DNA of 40,356 bases from Deltaproteobacteria bacterium PRO3 (GCA_030263375.1 SZOV01000018.1:1-40356); one strand, 5' to 3'. Positions 24,401 through 34,138 are shown, numbered from the stretch's first letter. Made by a program: numbers and translations. The notes: a model not told the origin generated them from the sequence alone.

Positions 24401-27400
24401 TTACGAGCACCCCATCGAATTCCCGCAATTCAGGCACTTGTAACAGGCCCCGTTGCGCACCGTGATGTGGCCGCATTGGTCGCAGAAGGGGGCGTCGCCC
24501 ATCATCGTGGAGAGGTGGTCGCTTAAGGTGTTTTCTGCCTTGCCCTCGACGGGCTCGGCGCGCTCGCCCTGGATCACCGCCAGCTGCGGCGGCGAGGAGG
24601 GCTTGGCGGTCGGCTCGGCGACCTTCTCGATCTGCGCCTTGGCGCTGGCCAGGTCCAGGAGCTGCTGGTCATTGGGCTTCACCTGCACCAGGTCGGTGCG
24701 GCCCATGTACTCCAGCCCCAAGAGGCGGAAGATGAAGTCGATGATCGAGGTCGCGAACTTGATGTTCGGGTGGTCGACCGGCCCCTGCGGCTCGAAGCGG
24801 GTGAAGGTGAAAACGTCGACGAACTCTTTGAGCGGCACGCCGTACTGCAGGCCCAGGGAGACCGCGATCGCGAAGCAGTTCATCATGCTGCGGAAGGCGG
24901 CGCCCTCCTTGTGCATGTCGATGAAGATCTCGCCCAGGGTGCCGTCTTCGTACTCGCCGGTGCGCAGGTAGACCTTGTTGCCGCCGACGCGCGCCTCCTG
25001 CGTGAAGCCGCGGCGCTTGCGGGGCATGCGGCGGCGTTGCAGGGCGGGCGCGGCCGCGACCGCCGAGGTCTCTTCCCTCGCTTCTTCCTTCTTGTCGCTC
25101 TTGGTGGAGAGCGGCTGGCTCAGCTTGCAGCCGTCGCGGTACAGGGCCACCGCCTTGAGGCCCAGCTTCCAGCCCTCCATGTAGATCTCCTCGATGTCCT
25201 CGACGCTCGCCTCTTCCGGCAGGTTGACCGTCTTGCTGATGGCGCCCGAGAGGAAGGGCTGGGTGGCCGCCATCATCCGGACGTGGCTCATCGGGGCCAG
25301 GAAGCGCTTGCCGTATGGACCGCACTTGTTGGCGCAGTCGAAGATCGGCAGGTGGTCGGGGTTTAAGTGCGGCGCGCCCTCGATGGTCATGCGGCCGCAG
25401 ATCACGTCGTTGGCCTCGGTGACCTGCGCGGCGCTGAAGCCCAAGGCCGAGAGCAGGTTGAAGGAGGGATCCTTGTATTTTTCCTTCTTGAAGCCCAGGC
25501 GCAGCAGGGTCTCGTCGCCGATGTTCCAGGCGCTGAAGGCCTGGGAGATGTCGAAGACCCCTTCCAGCGTGCCCTCGATCTTCTCGATTTCGCTCTCGGT
25601 GAAGCCCTTGGCGTGCAGGCTGTCGCGGTTGACGTGCGGCGCGCCGTGCAGGCTGGAGGTGCCGCGCACGTAGGTGACGATGTCGGCGATCTCGCGGGCC
25701 GAGTAGCCCAGTTTCTTGAGCGCGGCGGGCACCGACTGGTTGATGATCTTGAAGTAGCCGCCGCCGGCCAGCTTCTTGAACTTCACCAGGGCGAAGTCGG
25801 GCTCGATGCCGGTGGTGTCGCAGTCCATCAAGAGGCCGATGGTGCCGGTGGGCGCCAGGACCGTCGCCTGGGCGTTGCGGTAGCCATGCTGCTCGCCCAG
25901 CTTGAGGGCGTCGTCCCAGTCTTCTTGGGCGGCTTTCAGCAGCTCGGCGGGGCAGGCGGCGCCGTCGATCTTGTAGGCGGCGTCCCGGTGCATGCCGATG
26001 ACTTCCAGCATGGGCTCGCGGTTCATCTCGAAGCCGGGGAAGGGCGCCTTGGCGGCCGCGATCTCGGCGGAGGTTGCGTAGCCATGGCCGCAGAGGATGG
26101 CGGTGAGCGCCGCGGCGGTCTGCCGGCCCTCTTCGGAATCGTAGGGGATGCCCTGGATCATCAGGGCGGAGCCCAGGTTGGCGTAGCCCAGGCCCAGCGG
26201 GCGGAAGTCGTGGCTGTTCTGCGCGATACGCTCGGTCGGGTAGGAGCTGAAGTCGACCAGGATCTCCTGCGCCAGGATCAGGGTGCGGATCGCGTGGCGG
26301 TAGCCCTCGACGTCCCAGCTGCCGTCCTCGTTCAAGTACTTGGTCAGGTTGATCGAGGAGAGGTTGCAGGCCGTGTCGTCCAAGAACATGTACTCGGAGC
26401 AGGGATTGCTGGCGTTGATGCGGCCGGTGTTCTTGCAGGTGTGCCACTTGTTGATCGTGCTGTCGTACTGCACGCCGGGATCGGCGCAGGCCCAGGCGGC
26501 GAAGGCGATCTGCTTGAAGAGGTCGCGGGCCTGCAGCGTGTCGACCACCGCGCCGGTGGTGCGCATGTAGGTCTTCCACTCCTTGTCCTCGGTCACGGCG
26601 TTCATGAACTCGTCGGTGACGCGCACCGAGTTGTTGGAATTTTGCCCGCCGACCGTGCGGTAGGCGTCGCCGTTGAAGTCGCTGGAGTAGCCGGCGGCGA
26701 TCAGGGCCGCCACCTTGCGCTCTTCCCGGACCTTCCAGTTGATGAAGTCGACGATCTCGGGGTGGTCCATGTCGAGGCAGACCATCTTGGCCGCGCGCCG
26801 CGTGGTGCCGCCGCTCTTGGTGGCGCCGGCGCCGCGGTCCAGCACCTCGAGGAAGCTCATCAGGCCCGAGGAGGTGCCGCCGCCGCTGAGCTTCTCTTGG
26901 TGGCCGCGGATCTTGGAGAAGTTGGAGCCCGTGCCCGAGCCGTACTTGAAGAGGCGCGCCTCGTTTTTGGCCAGGTCGAAGATGCTCATCAGGTCGTCGT
27001 CGACCGCCTGGATGAAGCAGGCCGAGCACTGCGGATGCTCGTAGGAGTTGACGGTGGTGCCGATGCTGCCGTCCTTCGGGTTCCAGAAGTAGTTACCGCC
27101 CGAGCCCTCGATGCCGTATTCTTGGTAGAGGCCGCAGTTGAACCATACCGGCGAGTTGAAGGCCCCGCGCTGGGTGATGAGGAGGTATTTCAGCTCGTCC
27201 TCGAAGGCCTGCGCGTCCTCCGGGCTCGCGAAGTAGCCGCCCAGGTTTTCGCCCGCGACGCGGATGCTGTGGGCGATGCGGTGCACGACCTGCTTGGCCG
27301 AGGTCTCGCGGCCGGTCTTGGGCACGCCCGCCTTGCGGAAGTACTTCGAGACGATGATGTCGGTGGCCAGCTGGCTCCAGCCCTTGGGGATCTCCGCGTT

Positions 27401-27586
27401 GTCCATCTTGAAGACCACCGAGCCGTCGGGATTGGTGATGACCGAAGTGCGGTACTCGTAGGAGAGGGACTCCAGCGGGTCTTTGCCGGCCTCGGTGTAG
27501 CGGCGGTTGATCTTCAGTCCCTTGCCCTTGCCGGTAGTAGCGGCGCGGCGATTGGAGCGGACGGACGGTAGGGCCTTCACGGTCAT
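24401..27586 (-). CDS. nrdJ: B12-dependent (class II) ribonucleotide reductase
   Basis: 1061 residues from ATG 27586, confirmed by AGGAGG six bases upstream. It reduces ribonucleotides to deoxyribonucleotides with adenosylcobalamin as radical source, so it works with or without oxygen. Visible motifs are the redox cysteine region [20 protein letters not shown] (Cys187/Cys190), [16 protein letters not shown], the NPCSE active site (thiyl-radical Cys396) with the [12 protein letters not shown] stretch, and [16 protein letters not shown]. The C-terminus ends in a cysteine cluster (CDQCGHIT...[14 protein letters not shown]), the shuttle/zinc-ribbon tail of the large NrdJ type. It is preceded by a NrdR-regulated-looking promoter. 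Confidence 0.97.
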   Translation of the reverse strand: MTVKALPSVRSNRRAATTGKGKGLKINRRYTEAGKDPLESLSYEYRTSVITNPDGSVVFKMDNAEIPKGWSQLATDIIVSKYFRKAGVPKTGRETSAKQVVHRIAHSIRVAGENLGGYFASPEDAQAFEDELKYLLITQRGAFNSPVWFNCGLYQEYGIEGSGGNYFWNPKDGSIGTTVNSYEHPQCSACFIQAVDDDLMSIFDLAKNEARLFKYGSGTGSNFSKIRGHQEKLSGGGTSSGLMSFLEVLDRGAGATKSGGTTRRAAKMVCLDMDHPEIVDFINWKVREERKVAALIAAGYSSDFNGDAYRTVGGQNSNNSVRVTDEFMNAVTEDKEWKTYMRTTGAVVDTLQARDLFKQIAFAAWACADPGVQYDSTINKWHTCKNTGRINASNPCSEYMFLDDTACNLSSINLTKYLNEDGSWDVEGYRHAIRTLILAQEILVDFSSYPTERIAQNSHDFRPLGLGYANLGSALMIQGIPYDSEEGRQTAAALTAILCGHGYATSAEIAAAKAPFPGFEMNREPMLEVIGMHRDAAYKIDGAACPAELLKAAQEDWDDALKLGEQHGYRNAQATVLAPTGTIGLLMDCDTTGIEPDFALVKFKKLAGGGYFKIINQSVPAALKKLGYSAREIADIVTYVRGTSSLHGAPHVNRDSLHAKGFTESEIEKIEGTLEGVFDISQAFSAWNIGDETLLRLGFKKEKYKDPSFNLLSALGFSAAQVTEANDVICGRMTIEGAPHLNPDHLPIFDCANKCGPYGKRFLAPMSHVRMMAATQPFLSGAISKTVNLPEEASVEDIEEIYMEGWKLGLKAVALYRDGCKLSQPLSTKSDKKEEAREETSAVAAAPALQRRRMPRKRRGFTQEARVGGNKVYLRTGEYEDGTLGEIFIDMHKEGAAFRSMMNCFAIAVSLGLQYGVPLKEFVDVFTFTRFEPQGPVDHPNIKFATSIIDFIFRLLGLEYMGRTDLVQVKPNDQQLLDLASAKAQIEKVAEPTAKPSSPPQLAVIQGERAEPVEGKAENTLSDHLSTMMGDAPFCDQCGHITVRNGACYKCLNCGNSMGCS

Positions 27587-27669
27587 GGGGATCCTCCTCG
27601 AGATGATGAAGTGACGCGGGGCGGCAAGACGCCATAAACCCCTAAAACTCAACAATTTTTAGTTTTTTG

Positions 27670-27698
27670 ATTATAGAACCTGGGAAGAAAAACCACAA
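27670..27698 (-). promoter_or_regulatory. nrdJ promoter
   Basis: On the minus strand a perfect TATAAT (27675 down to 27670) lies 17 bp from TTGTGG (27698 down to 27693). This gives a leader of about 75 nt before the nrdJ ATG. The -35 hexamer overlaps the proximal NrdR-like box. Confidence 0.65.
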
Positions 27699-27708
27699 TA
27701 TCTTGTAT
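27693..27708. promoter_or_regulatory. NrdR-like box 1
   Basis: CCACAATATCTTGTAT matches 13 of 16 positions of the NrdR box consensus ACACWATATATWGTGT. It overlaps the nrdJ -35 element, the position expected for a repressor of ribonucleotide reductase genes. Confidence 0.65.
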
Positions 27709-27724
27709 CTTTTCCGTCTTGTCA

Positions 27725-27740
27725 TAACTAGATGCTGTGG
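27725..27740. promoter_or_regulatory. NrdR-like box 2 (weaker)
   Basis: TAACTAGATGCTGTGG matches 10 of 16 consensus positions. It starts exactly 32 bp from box 1, the three-helical-turn spacing typical of paired NrdR boxes. The spacing is the main support. The rest of the 301-bp gap 27587-27887 holds no gene and should also contain the lgt promoter. Confidence 0.45.
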
Positions 27741-27887
27741 TCAACGGAAAATCTCTCGGCGCCGGCAAAAAGTTGGGAAAATGAAGCCAGACGCGGCTTT
27801 CGCGAAGGGGATTTTCTTGAGCACCGGCCAGATTGTTTGCTTTGCCGAAGCGTTCCCGAACGTTAAGAATAGCCGGAGGAGTTTTGC

Positions 27888-28703
27888 ATGCCGCCAGCGG
27901 CCTTGGCCTTTCCGCAAATCGACCCCTTTCTGTTCCGCGTCGGACCCGTGGGCTTAAGCTGGTACGCCTTCATGTACCTGCTCGGCTTCACCTGCGCATA
28001 TTTCCTGCTGCGCTATCGCTACCGCCGGGGCCTGTTCCACCTGCCGCAGGCGGGCGACGTCTCGTTGCTGGTCACTTATTGCTTCTACGGCCTCATCCTC
28101 GGGGCGCGCGTGGGCTACGTCGTCTTCTACAACCCGCAATTCTACCTCGAGCACCCTTGGGAGATCCCGGCGATCTGGCACGGCGGGATGAGTTTCCACG
28201 GCGGCCTGGCCGGGACGATCTTGGCGATGTACCTCTTCGCGCGGCGGGTGCAGCTGCCCTTCTATCACGTCGCCGACAACGTCGGGCTCTGCGCGCCGAT
28301 CGGCTTGGGCTTCGGGCGCATCGGCAACTTCATCAACGGCGAGCTCTACGGCCGCGTCAGCGACGCGCCTTGGGCGATGGTGTTTCCGAGCGGGGGGCCG
28401 AGGCCGCGGCACCCCTCGCAGCTCTACGAGGCCTTCCTCGAGGGGCCGATCTTATGGCTGATCCTCTACGCGACCTCGCGCCTGCAAAAGAAGGACGGCT
28501 ACGTCTCCTGCATGCTGCTGGTCGGCTACGGGGTCCTGCGCTTCATCGTCGAGTTCTTCCGCGAGCCCGATCCCCAGCTGGGGACGATCCTGGGCCCCCT
28601 CTCGATGGGGCAGCTGCTCTGCCTGGCGATGATCCTGGCCGGTTTTGTCTTGATGGTCCTGCTGCCCGCGCCGCGGCCGGGAGTCCCGAACGCGGCGCGG
28701 TAA
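27888..28703 (+). CDS. lgt: Prolipoprotein diacylglyceryl transferase
   Basis: 271 residues; GGAGGA at 27875-27880. It is a multi-pass inner-membrane enzyme with the conserved N-terminal LSWYAFMYLLGF region, HGGMSFHGGLAG, and the Lgt signature GRIGNFINGELYGR with its phosphatidylglycerol-contacting Arg and essential Asn/Glu. HPSQLYEAFLEG supplies the later conserved His and Glu. It attaches diacylglycerol to the lipobox cysteine of prolipoproteins. At least five lipoproteins with clear lipoboxes are encoded in this window, so substrates are plentiful. lspA and lnt are not in the window. Confidence 0.96.
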   Translation: MPPAALAFPQIDPFLFRVGPVGLSWYAFMYLLGFTCAYFLLRYRYRRGLFHLPQAGDVSLLVTYCFYGLILGARVGYVVFYNPQFYLEHPWEIPAIWHGGMSFHGGLAGTILAMYLFARRVQLPFYHVADNVGLCAPIGLGFGRIGNFINGELYGRVSDAPWAMVFPSGGPRPRHPSQLYEAFLEGPILWLILYATSRLQKKDGYVSCMLLVGYGVLRFIVEFFREPDPQLGTILGPLSMGQLLCLAMILAGFVLMVLLPAPRPGVPNAAR

Positions 28704-28718
28704 CAAACGGAGGTCCCA

Positions 28719-29156
28719 ATGAAGCTGAAAATTTCTCGCTGCCTGCTCTTGTTCGGTTTCTGGCTCGTGCCCCCACCGGGCCTCGCCGAGGAAGCCCTCC
28801 GCGCATTTTGGACCTTGGATTACGGCGACGGCAGCGCCAACCAATACCATTTCGAGCAGAGGTCGAAGGATGCGGCCGTGAGCTTCCGCTACGTCCCCGT
28901 CCGCCCCGAAGAGAGCTCCACCGGGATGTACAGCGGCGGCGAGCCCCGGCAGGGACGGCTGACGGCCAGGCAGGCCCGCGAGCTCAAGCAGCGCTTGGCC
29001 GAGCTGGAATCCGACGCCGAGCTGCGCGTCGAGGAACGCGGCAAGGGCACGGGGGCCTTCACCGTCCAAACGCCCGAGGGGACGCGGAGCTTTCTGATTC
29101 GGATGGGTCCCGAGATCCGCCGTTTCGACGAGTTTTTGAAAAAGCTGGGGTCTTAA
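28719..29156 (+). CDS. Exported protein of unknown function
   Basis: 145 residues; GGAGG before ATG 28719. A signal peptide (LKISRCLLLFGFWLVPPPGLAEE) precedes a small domain that starts FWTLDYGDGSANQYHFEQ and ends FLIRMGPEIRRFDEFLKKL. A helical charged stretch (RQARELKQRLAELESDAELR) lies in the middle. The layout is typical of small periplasmic proteins, but no family is recognised. It follows lgt by 15 bp and is probably in the same operon. Confidence 0.7.
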   Translation: MKLKISRCLLLFGFWLVPPPGLAEEALRAFWTLDYGDGSANQYHFEQRSKDAAVSFRYVPVRPEESSTGMYSGGEPRQGRLTARQARELKQRLAELESDAELRVEERGKGTGAFTVQTPEGTRSFLIRMGPEIRRFDEFLKKLGS

Positions 29157-29174
29157 GCCGGGCGGGCGCCCGGC
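29157..29174. repeat. Perfect inverted repeat between convergent genes
   Basis: GCCGGGCG and CGCCCGGC are separated by two bases and fill almost the whole 20-bp gap between converging genes. No T run follows on either strand, so it is at most a weak terminator. Confidence 0.4.
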
Positions 29175-29176
29175 GC

Positions 29177-29647
29177 TCAGCCGGCGGGCGGGCGATCCAA
29201 AAGCTTGACCGCGAGGTAGAGCAAGGCGGTGACCGTGACCGCCGCCCCCACGGCCAGCCCCCATATCGCCGAGCTCAAGGGAAGCGCCAGCAGGCAGGCG
29301 TCCTGCGGGTGGGCGGGGTTGTAGCGAACCGCCGGCGGATCCGGCAATCGATCCAGGAGGGCCTGACGGTTTTTCCGGCTGCTCGTGACCCAGCCCACGC
29401 GATAGAGGCGGTCGCAAACGTAATCGCGCCCTTCCACTTGGTAGCGGTATTTCACCAGGGCCTCGTATTGAAAGGCCGGCGCCGCGGTGCGTCCCGCGCG
29501 GCCGTCCGGGGAGCGCTCCACCTTACGTTCTAAAAATTCCCCCGTCGTCGTCGGCCAGCCGCGCACGGTCCCGCGCTGCCAAAGGACGTAGGCGCTGTAG
29601 ATTAGGGCGGCGATGCCGAAGGCCAGGTAGAGCAGGGCGTAGAGCAC
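29177..29647 (-). CDS. DUF3592-type membrane protein
   Basis: 156 residues from GTG 29647 (weak ribosome site, so the start is tentative). Two membrane helices, LYLAFGIAALIYSAYVLW at the N-terminus and WGLAVGAAVTVTALLYLAV near the C-terminus, flank an extracytoplasmic beta domain. That domain has GWPTTTGEFLERKVER, VKYRYQVEGRDYVCDRLY and VRYNPAHPQDACLL, the conserved DUF3592 features. Function unknown. It converges with the exported protein gene. Confidence 0.82.
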   Translation of the reverse strand: MLYALLYLAFGIAALIYSAYVLWQRGTVRGWPTTTGEFLERKVERSPDGRAGRTAAPAFQYEALVKYRYQVEGRDYVCDRLYRVGWVTSSRKNRQALLDRLPDPPAVRYNPAHPQDACLLALPLSSAIWGLAVGAAVTVTALLYLAVKLLDRPPAG

Positions 29648-29761
29648 GCGATGTCGATATCACGAAGCGCCCCGGATCGCCACGACGGCCTCCGAGTTTC
29701 GGTCTCGGGCGAAAGGCGAGGGCCTTCGGCCTTGGCTGATTTTTTTGCGGGAAAAGCTCGA

Positions 29762-31558
29762 TCAGGGTTTTTTGGTCGGGGGCTCGGGGCAAGGGTAGCT
29801 TTCCGAATCGGTGAAACAAAGCGCACCCTCCGCGTCGTAGCGCAGCGGGATGCCCTGGCGCTCGAAGGTGCGGTTGGCGCCCTCCCACTCCTCCAGCTTC
29901 CGCTTCTGCAGGACCCAACGCCGGATGTTGAGCCCTAGCTTGCCGTTGGAGGCCGCCTCGGCGAGCACGGCATAGGCCGCCTCGCGCTTGTCGCCTTGCA
30001 GGGAGGGATCGAGGCGGGTGAGGAAGACGTCGAGGTCGAGGGCCGGGTCGACGCCGGGCAGCGTGTTGGGCAGCTTGGCCGCGCCGTCGCCGCGTTTTTG
30101 ATATTCTCGGTAGAGATTGCGCGCCCCGTAGGTCTCGGCCACGACCTGCCGGGACTCGCGGGCCTTGGGGAAGAGCTTCAGCGCGTATTGCGGCATTCCG
30201 CGCTGGGTCATGTCGTGGACGTTGAAATAATGCAGCGGGGTCTTGACCAGCGCCAAATCGCCCAGGCCGATGGTGCTTACCTTGAGGCTTGTCTTCGTGG
30301 TCCACCACAGGCCGCGCCCGAAGGCCTGGCCGCCGCGCAGGGCCTGTCTCGCGAATCCGAGCTTGGGCTTGGCGAGGGCGGCGGTCGCCTCGAGGGTCTC
30401 CGCGGCCTTCGTCGCCTCGACACCTTCCGCCGCGGCGAGGACCGGTTTCGGACCCGGACGGCCCCAGAAGAGCTTTCGGTTGGCGAGCAGCAGCGCGAAG
30501 CTGTTCTGCAGGGTGGAGGAGGTCAGCTCGCCGCCGAACTCGCGCCACGAGCCGGGCATGATTTTTCCGTCGAAGCCGGTGAGGCCCTTCAAGACCTTCG
30601 TCGATCCCCAATGCATGACGCCGCCGGCCAAGAGCGTCATCGGGACGCGCGCGATGCCGCGGCGCTTGGCCAGCCAGGCCACGGTGGAGAGGCGCCGGGT
30701 CAGGGCGACGCTGGGCGCGAGGGCGAGCAGGTCGATGGCGATCGAGCTCCCGCCGTGGTCGAACATGTCGCTGATGACGTATTCGGTCGAGAGGCGCTTG
30801 CCCTCGAGGTAGGCGCTCAATTGCTTCGCGCGTGGTTCGGTGTTCGGATACTCGGCGGCGATCTGCGCCAGGGCCCAGGAGGTCCCGAAATGCTTGCGGT
30901 CGCGGTGGATCTCGGCCAGGCGCAGGAGCTGGTCGGCCAACAGGCCGGGGTCGGTTTCTTGGAAGGCGGCGGCCAGCTCGGCGAGCGGGGTCCTCTGGGT
31001 TTGGGCGAAGCAGTCCCAGACCTTCCGCACCTCGGGGTCGAAGCCCGCCTTCGCGGCGGCGACGGCCTTGTCGAGGTCGGTCCCGCCGTCGAGGATCAGG
31101 CGGGATTCGATCGCCTCGATGGCCTGGGTCAATTTGGCGCTTTGCGACTCCGAAAAAGAGCAGGGCCCGGCCGCGTCCTTCCCCAAGGCCTTGAGGACGA
31201 AGGCCAGCTGGCGCGCGTGGAAGACGGCCTCATGGTTTTTAATCTGGCCCAGGACTTCGCCGGCGAGATGGTTGTCGGCGATGGGCTTAAGCTCGAGCTT
31301 GGCGGTGTCGAGGTGGCGGTCTTGGTAGAGACGCAGCCCGCGGGTCAGCTTCAGGCGTCTTTCATCGACCCCCATCAGTCGCAGGGGATCGTTCGGGTTT
31401 TGTTGGTATTTCACCTCGGTCGGCGGCGGGGCCCCGGGACTCGAGGGCGGCAGGGGCGGCTTCGGCTCCGCGGGCTTCGCGGGCGGGACGCCGGGCTGGA
31501 GATGTTGGGCGGGTCGAGTTGCGGACGAGGCATCCCCGACCCCTGGTGGTGCCCCCAT
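29762..31558 (-). CDS. Large uncharacterised protein (598 aa)
   Basis: 598 residues; AAGGA nine bases before ATG 31558. No signal peptide. A Pro/Ala-rich head (about 1-48) is followed by a helical TPR-like region (KLTRGLRLYQDRHLDTAKLELKPI; FGTSWALAQIAAEYPNTEPR). A central hydrophobic stretch (SSIAIDLLALAPSVALTRRLS and RVPMTLLAGGVMHWGS, about 275-325) could be membrane-associated. A basic helical part and a C-terminus ending in a Cys pair (GALCFTDSESYPCPEPP) complete it. I do not recognise the family. The composition suggests a lineage-specific protein built from a repeat scaffold plus a membrane-interacting domain. Confidence 0.65.
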   Translation of the reverse strand: MGAPPGVGDASSATRPAQHLQPGVPPAKPAEPKPPLPPSSPGAPPPTEVKYQQNPNDPLRLMGVDERRLKLTRGLRLYQDRHLDTAKLELKPIADNHLAGEVLGQIKNHEAVFHARQLAFVLKALGKDAAGPCSFSESQSAKLTQAIEAIESRLILDGGTDLDKAVAAAKAGFDPEVRKVWDCFAQTQRTPLAELAAAFQETDPGLLADQLLRLAEIHRDRKHFGTSWALAQIAAEYPNTEPRAKQLSAYLEGKRLSTEYVISDMFDHGGSSIAIDLLALAPSVALTRRLSTVAWLAKRRGIARVPMTLLAGGVMHWGSTKVLKGLTGFDGKIMPGSWREFGGELTSSTLQNSFALLLANRKLFWGRPGPKPVLAAAEGVEATKAAETLEATAALAKPKLGFARQALRGGQAFGRGLWWTTKTSLKVSTIGLGDLALVKTPLHYFNVHDMTQRGMPQYALKLFPKARESRQVVAETYGARNLYREYQKRGDGAAKLPNTLPGVDPALDLDVFLTRLDPSLQGDKREAAYAVLAEAASNGKLGLNIRRWVLQKRKLEEWEGANRTFERQGIPLRYDAEGALCFTDSESYPCPEPPTKKP

Positions 31559-31755
31559 GGGTGAAAATCCTTATCAAGGTGAATTTAAGGGAGAATTTCT
31601 CCGCTCCCCAGGCAGCCCCCGACGCCCTTCGGCCTCGAGGTCCCCCTAATTCTGGAATCGGCAAGGATCCCGCTTTGTTGCGGGTCATCGCATGACGTGC
31701 GGCGTCGTAATAGAGACCAGGGGCGCCGGGCGTCAAGCGGTCAATATTTCCCGGG

Positions 31756-31794
31756 AAAAAATAAAAAGCCCCCCGGCCGGCTCGGCCGAGGGGC
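31756..31794 (-). terminator. Terminator of the DUF4215-repeat protein gene
   Basis: On the minus strand an 11-bp stem (GCCCCTCGGCC with GGCCGGGGGGC, one G-U pair, 5-nt loop) is followed by TTTTTATTTTTT. It lies 24 bp past the stop. Confidence 0.9.
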
Positions 31795-31817
31795 CAGGAA
31801 TAGGCTCCCCCTATTTC

Positions 31818-33926
31818 CTAGGCTCGCTTGCGGCGCCAGGCCGTCAGGCCCGCCGCTGCGAAGAGGAATCCCAGGCCGCTGGCCGGGGGAAAACTCGAAG
31901 TCCCGGTGCCGAGCGAACAACCGCCCCCGTCGGGGTTGAGCGGGGAATTGGTGCTGGTCCCGCCGCCCTGCAAGACCGGCAGCGGGAAGCACTGCGAGGA
32001 GCACTCGTCGTCGTCCTCCAGGTTGCCGTCGTCGCACTGCTCGCCGGCCTCGACGATGCCGTTGCCGCAGACGGCGGCGGGCGGATTGGTCGAAGGATTT
32101 CCTCCGGGCCCCTCGACTTGGCAGGAGGCGTTGCAGCCGTCGCCGTTGCTCAGGTTGCCGTCGTCGCAACCCTCGACGCCGCTGCGCAGGAAGCCGTCCC
32201 CGCAGGCCGCGTTTTGGCAGGTCCCCGCGTTGCCGCTGGGGCAGGCGTCGCTGGTGTTGCTGTTGCCGTCGTCGCAGGCCTCGCCGGGGTCCAGGTTGCC
32301 GTCGCCGCAGCTGTCGAAGCGGGTGCAATTGTTGACGCAGGCCGCGCCGCTGATCGCGGTGTCGCAGAGCTCGACGCCCTGGCGGACGAAGCCGTCGCCG
32401 CAGAAGGCGAGCTGGCAGCTGCCGGAGGGCCCGCTGGGGCAGGCGTCGTTGGTGGCGTTGTTGCCGTCGTCGCAGCCCTCGACGCCCTGGCGGATAAAGC
32501 CGTCGCCGCAGAAGGAAGGCCGGCAGGTCCCGGCGGGGCCGCTGGGGCAGGCGTCGGTCAGGTCGTTGTTGCCGTCGTCGCATTGCTCGGTGCCGCCCTG
32601 CTGGTTCCAGAGGAAGCCGTCGCCGCAGCGGGCGGGCTGGCAGTCGCAGCAGGCGTCGTTCTGGTTGGCGTTGCCGTCGTCGCAGACCTCGGTGCCGCCG
32701 TCGGTGTTCCAGACGATGCCGTCGCCGCAGGTCGCGTCTTGGCAGGTGCCCGAAGGCCCGCTGGGACAACTGTCGTTGAGGACGGCGTTGCCGTCGTCGC
32801 ACTCTTCGGTGCCGCCCTCCTGGTTCCACTCGAAGCCGTCGCCGCAGGTGGCGGGCTCGCAGTTGCCGGTGGGGCCGCTGGGGCAGGCGTCGTTGATATT
32901 GGTGTCCCCGTCGTCGCAATTTTCGCCGAAGTTGGTGAGGCCGTTGCCGCAGAAGGCGATGTTGTCTTCGTAGAAGGCCTCGCAGCCCTGCGCGGCCTGC
33001 GTGCAGTCGGCGAGGCCCTCGTCCGAATCGTTCCCCTGGCCCAAGGTGTAGCAGAAGACCGCCCCGCGTCCCTCGCCGGGCGGGATGCTGCCCAGATTGG
33101 CGGCGATGGTGACGGCGAAGTCTTGATTGGGAATGCCCCCGGTCAGATCGCCGACCTCCCCGAGGACGCCGTTGAAGAAGGCGACGCGCTCGGCGTCGGC
33201 GTCTTCGAGGATCTGGCAGGAACCGAAGGCGCCGCTGCAGCTCTCCAGGCGGTATTGGGCCAGGGCGCCGCGCACCAGACCGACGCCGACGGTGGTGTTG
33301 GTGGGATCGAGCGGCGGGGCCTCCTGCTGGAAGACCATCGGGATGCCCGTGCTGTCGTCGTAGCCCACCCGCGCGTCGGCCGACTTGAGGTCGACGTCGA
33401 AGTCGTTGGAGAGCCCGATGCGCGCCGTGACCGCGCCGCTGCTGTTGTTGACCACCCGGTATTCCACGATCACGAAGCGGTCGCCGGGCGCGTCGGAGGT
33501 GTAGGTCACCTGCTGGACGGTCAGGCCCGTTTCTCCGCCCACGAAGGAGACGGGGGTCAGGGGGGAGTCGTCCGCCAGGCCGATCTCGCCGGCGGCGCCG
33601 CTGAGCGGCAGGGCCGAGAGCTCGAAGAGCTGGATCCCGCTCCCGCCGCCGAAGTCCTGCTCGGCGTAGCCGTTGTCGACCCGCTGGGCGATGCCGTCGT
33701 TGGCGTAGACGAAGAGCGTGCCGATCGCGGACTGATCGACGTCGCCCAAATTGAGGTAATAGGAGAGGTCGTTGCCGCCGTTATTGACGGAGCCTCCCGC
33801 GTCGTCGGTGTAGAAGCTGTTGGTGGGGTCTCCGGCGAAGGTATGCCGGATGTCTCCGGCGCGGGCGACCGGCGCAGCGGCGCCGGCCATGGCCAGGCAG
33901 GACAAGGCGATCCAAGTGCGTTTCAT
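31818..33926 (-). CDS. DUF4215 (myxo-disulfide) repeat surface protein
   Basis: 702 residues from ATG 33926 (AGGAG seven bases upstream). A signal peptide ends near APVARAG. Residues about 25-315 form a beta-rich domain (DIRHTFAGDPTNSFYTDD; RFVIVEYRVVNNSSGAVTARIGLSN), probably a surface or adhesin-like fold. Nine CGDG/CGNG...CDDGN repeats follow (about 325-650), each with Asp/Asn-rich loops likely to bind calcium and with paired cysteines. The end is GGGCSLGTG, a hydrophobic segment LGFLFAAAGLTAW and RRKRA, a C-terminal anchor as in MYXO-CTERM-like proteins. It is probably displayed on the outer surface. Confidence 0.88.
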   Translation of the reverse strand: MKRTWIALSCLAMAGAAAPVARAGDIRHTFAGDPTNSFYTDDAGGSVNNGGNDLSYYLNLGDVDQSAIGTLFVYANDGIAQRVDNGYAEQDFGGGSGIQLFELSALPLSGAAGEIGLADDSPLTPVSFVGGETGLTVQQVTYTSDAPGDRFVIVEYRVVNNSSGAVTARIGLSNDFDVDLKSADARVGYDDSTGIPMVFQQEAPPLDPTNTTVGVGLVRGALAQYRLESCSGAFGSCQILEDADAERVAFFNGVLGEVGDLTGGIPNQDFAVTIAANLGSIPPGEGRGAVFCYTLGQGNDSDEGLADCTQAAQGCEAFYEDNIAFCGNGLTNFGENCDDGDTNINDACPSGPTGNCEPATCGDGFEWNQEGGTEECDDGNAVLNDSCPSGPSGTCQDATCGDGIVWNTDGGTEVCDDGNANQNDACCDCQPARCGDGFLWNQQGGTEQCDDGNNDLTDACPSGPAGTCRPSFCGDGFIRQGVEGCDDGNNATNDACPSGPSGSCQLAFCGDGFVRQGVELCDTAISGAACVNNCTRFDSCGDGNLDPGEACDDGNSNTSDACPSGNAGTCQNAACGDGFLRSGVEGCDDGNLSNGDGCNASCQVEGPGGNPSTNPPAAVCGNGIVEAGEQCDDGNLEDDDECSSQCFPLPVLQGGGTSTNSPLNPDGGGCSLGTGTSSFPPASGLGFLFAAAGLTAWRRKRA

Positions 33927-34081
33927 GCGAATGCTCCTCTTAAGCGGACGTCGTTCAGGTAAAAAGCCCCCGAGCAAAGCCCTTCGCACTGGATTAGGAT
34001 GCGTGGATGGAAGACTGGGAAGGATTCCTTTGTAGCAATGACCGTTCGGATTTGTAAAGGAAAAGCGCTGGTTTCGCGCCG

Positions 34082-34118
34082 AAAAAAACGGGGGCGGGTG
34101 AAGGTGTCACCCGCCCCC
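34082..34118 (-). terminator. Terminator of the fatty acid hydroxylase gene
   Basis: A perfect 12-bp stem (GGGGGCGGGTGA / TCACCCGCCCCC, 5-nt loop) is followed on the minus strand by G and seven T residues, 20 bp after the stop. Confidence 0.9.
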
Positions 34119-34138
34119 TTGGGTGTTGGTGGTAAAAC

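Noticed and set aside
24669-27029. 786-codon open frame overlapping nrdJ on the same strand in another frame
   Set aside because: Arg/His/Pro/Leu-rich translation typical of an out-of-frame reading of a GC-rich gene; nrdJ is complete in the other frame.
25367-27571. 734-codon plus-strand open frame opposite nrdJ
   Set aside because: Val/Ala/Gly/Asp-rich antisense shadow caused by GC-rich codon use; no ribosome site and no family features.
27587-27887. Cobalamin riboswitch upstream of B12-dependent nrdJ
   Set aside because: No B12-box-like sequence in the short (about 75 nt) leader; the promoter and NrdR-like boxes explain the region better.
32000-33000. Tandem DNA repeats in the DUF4215 gene taken as CRISPR-like
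   Set aside because: The periodic GCCGTCGTCGCA-type units are in frame and encode the protein repeats; spacing and divergence do not fit CRISPR.
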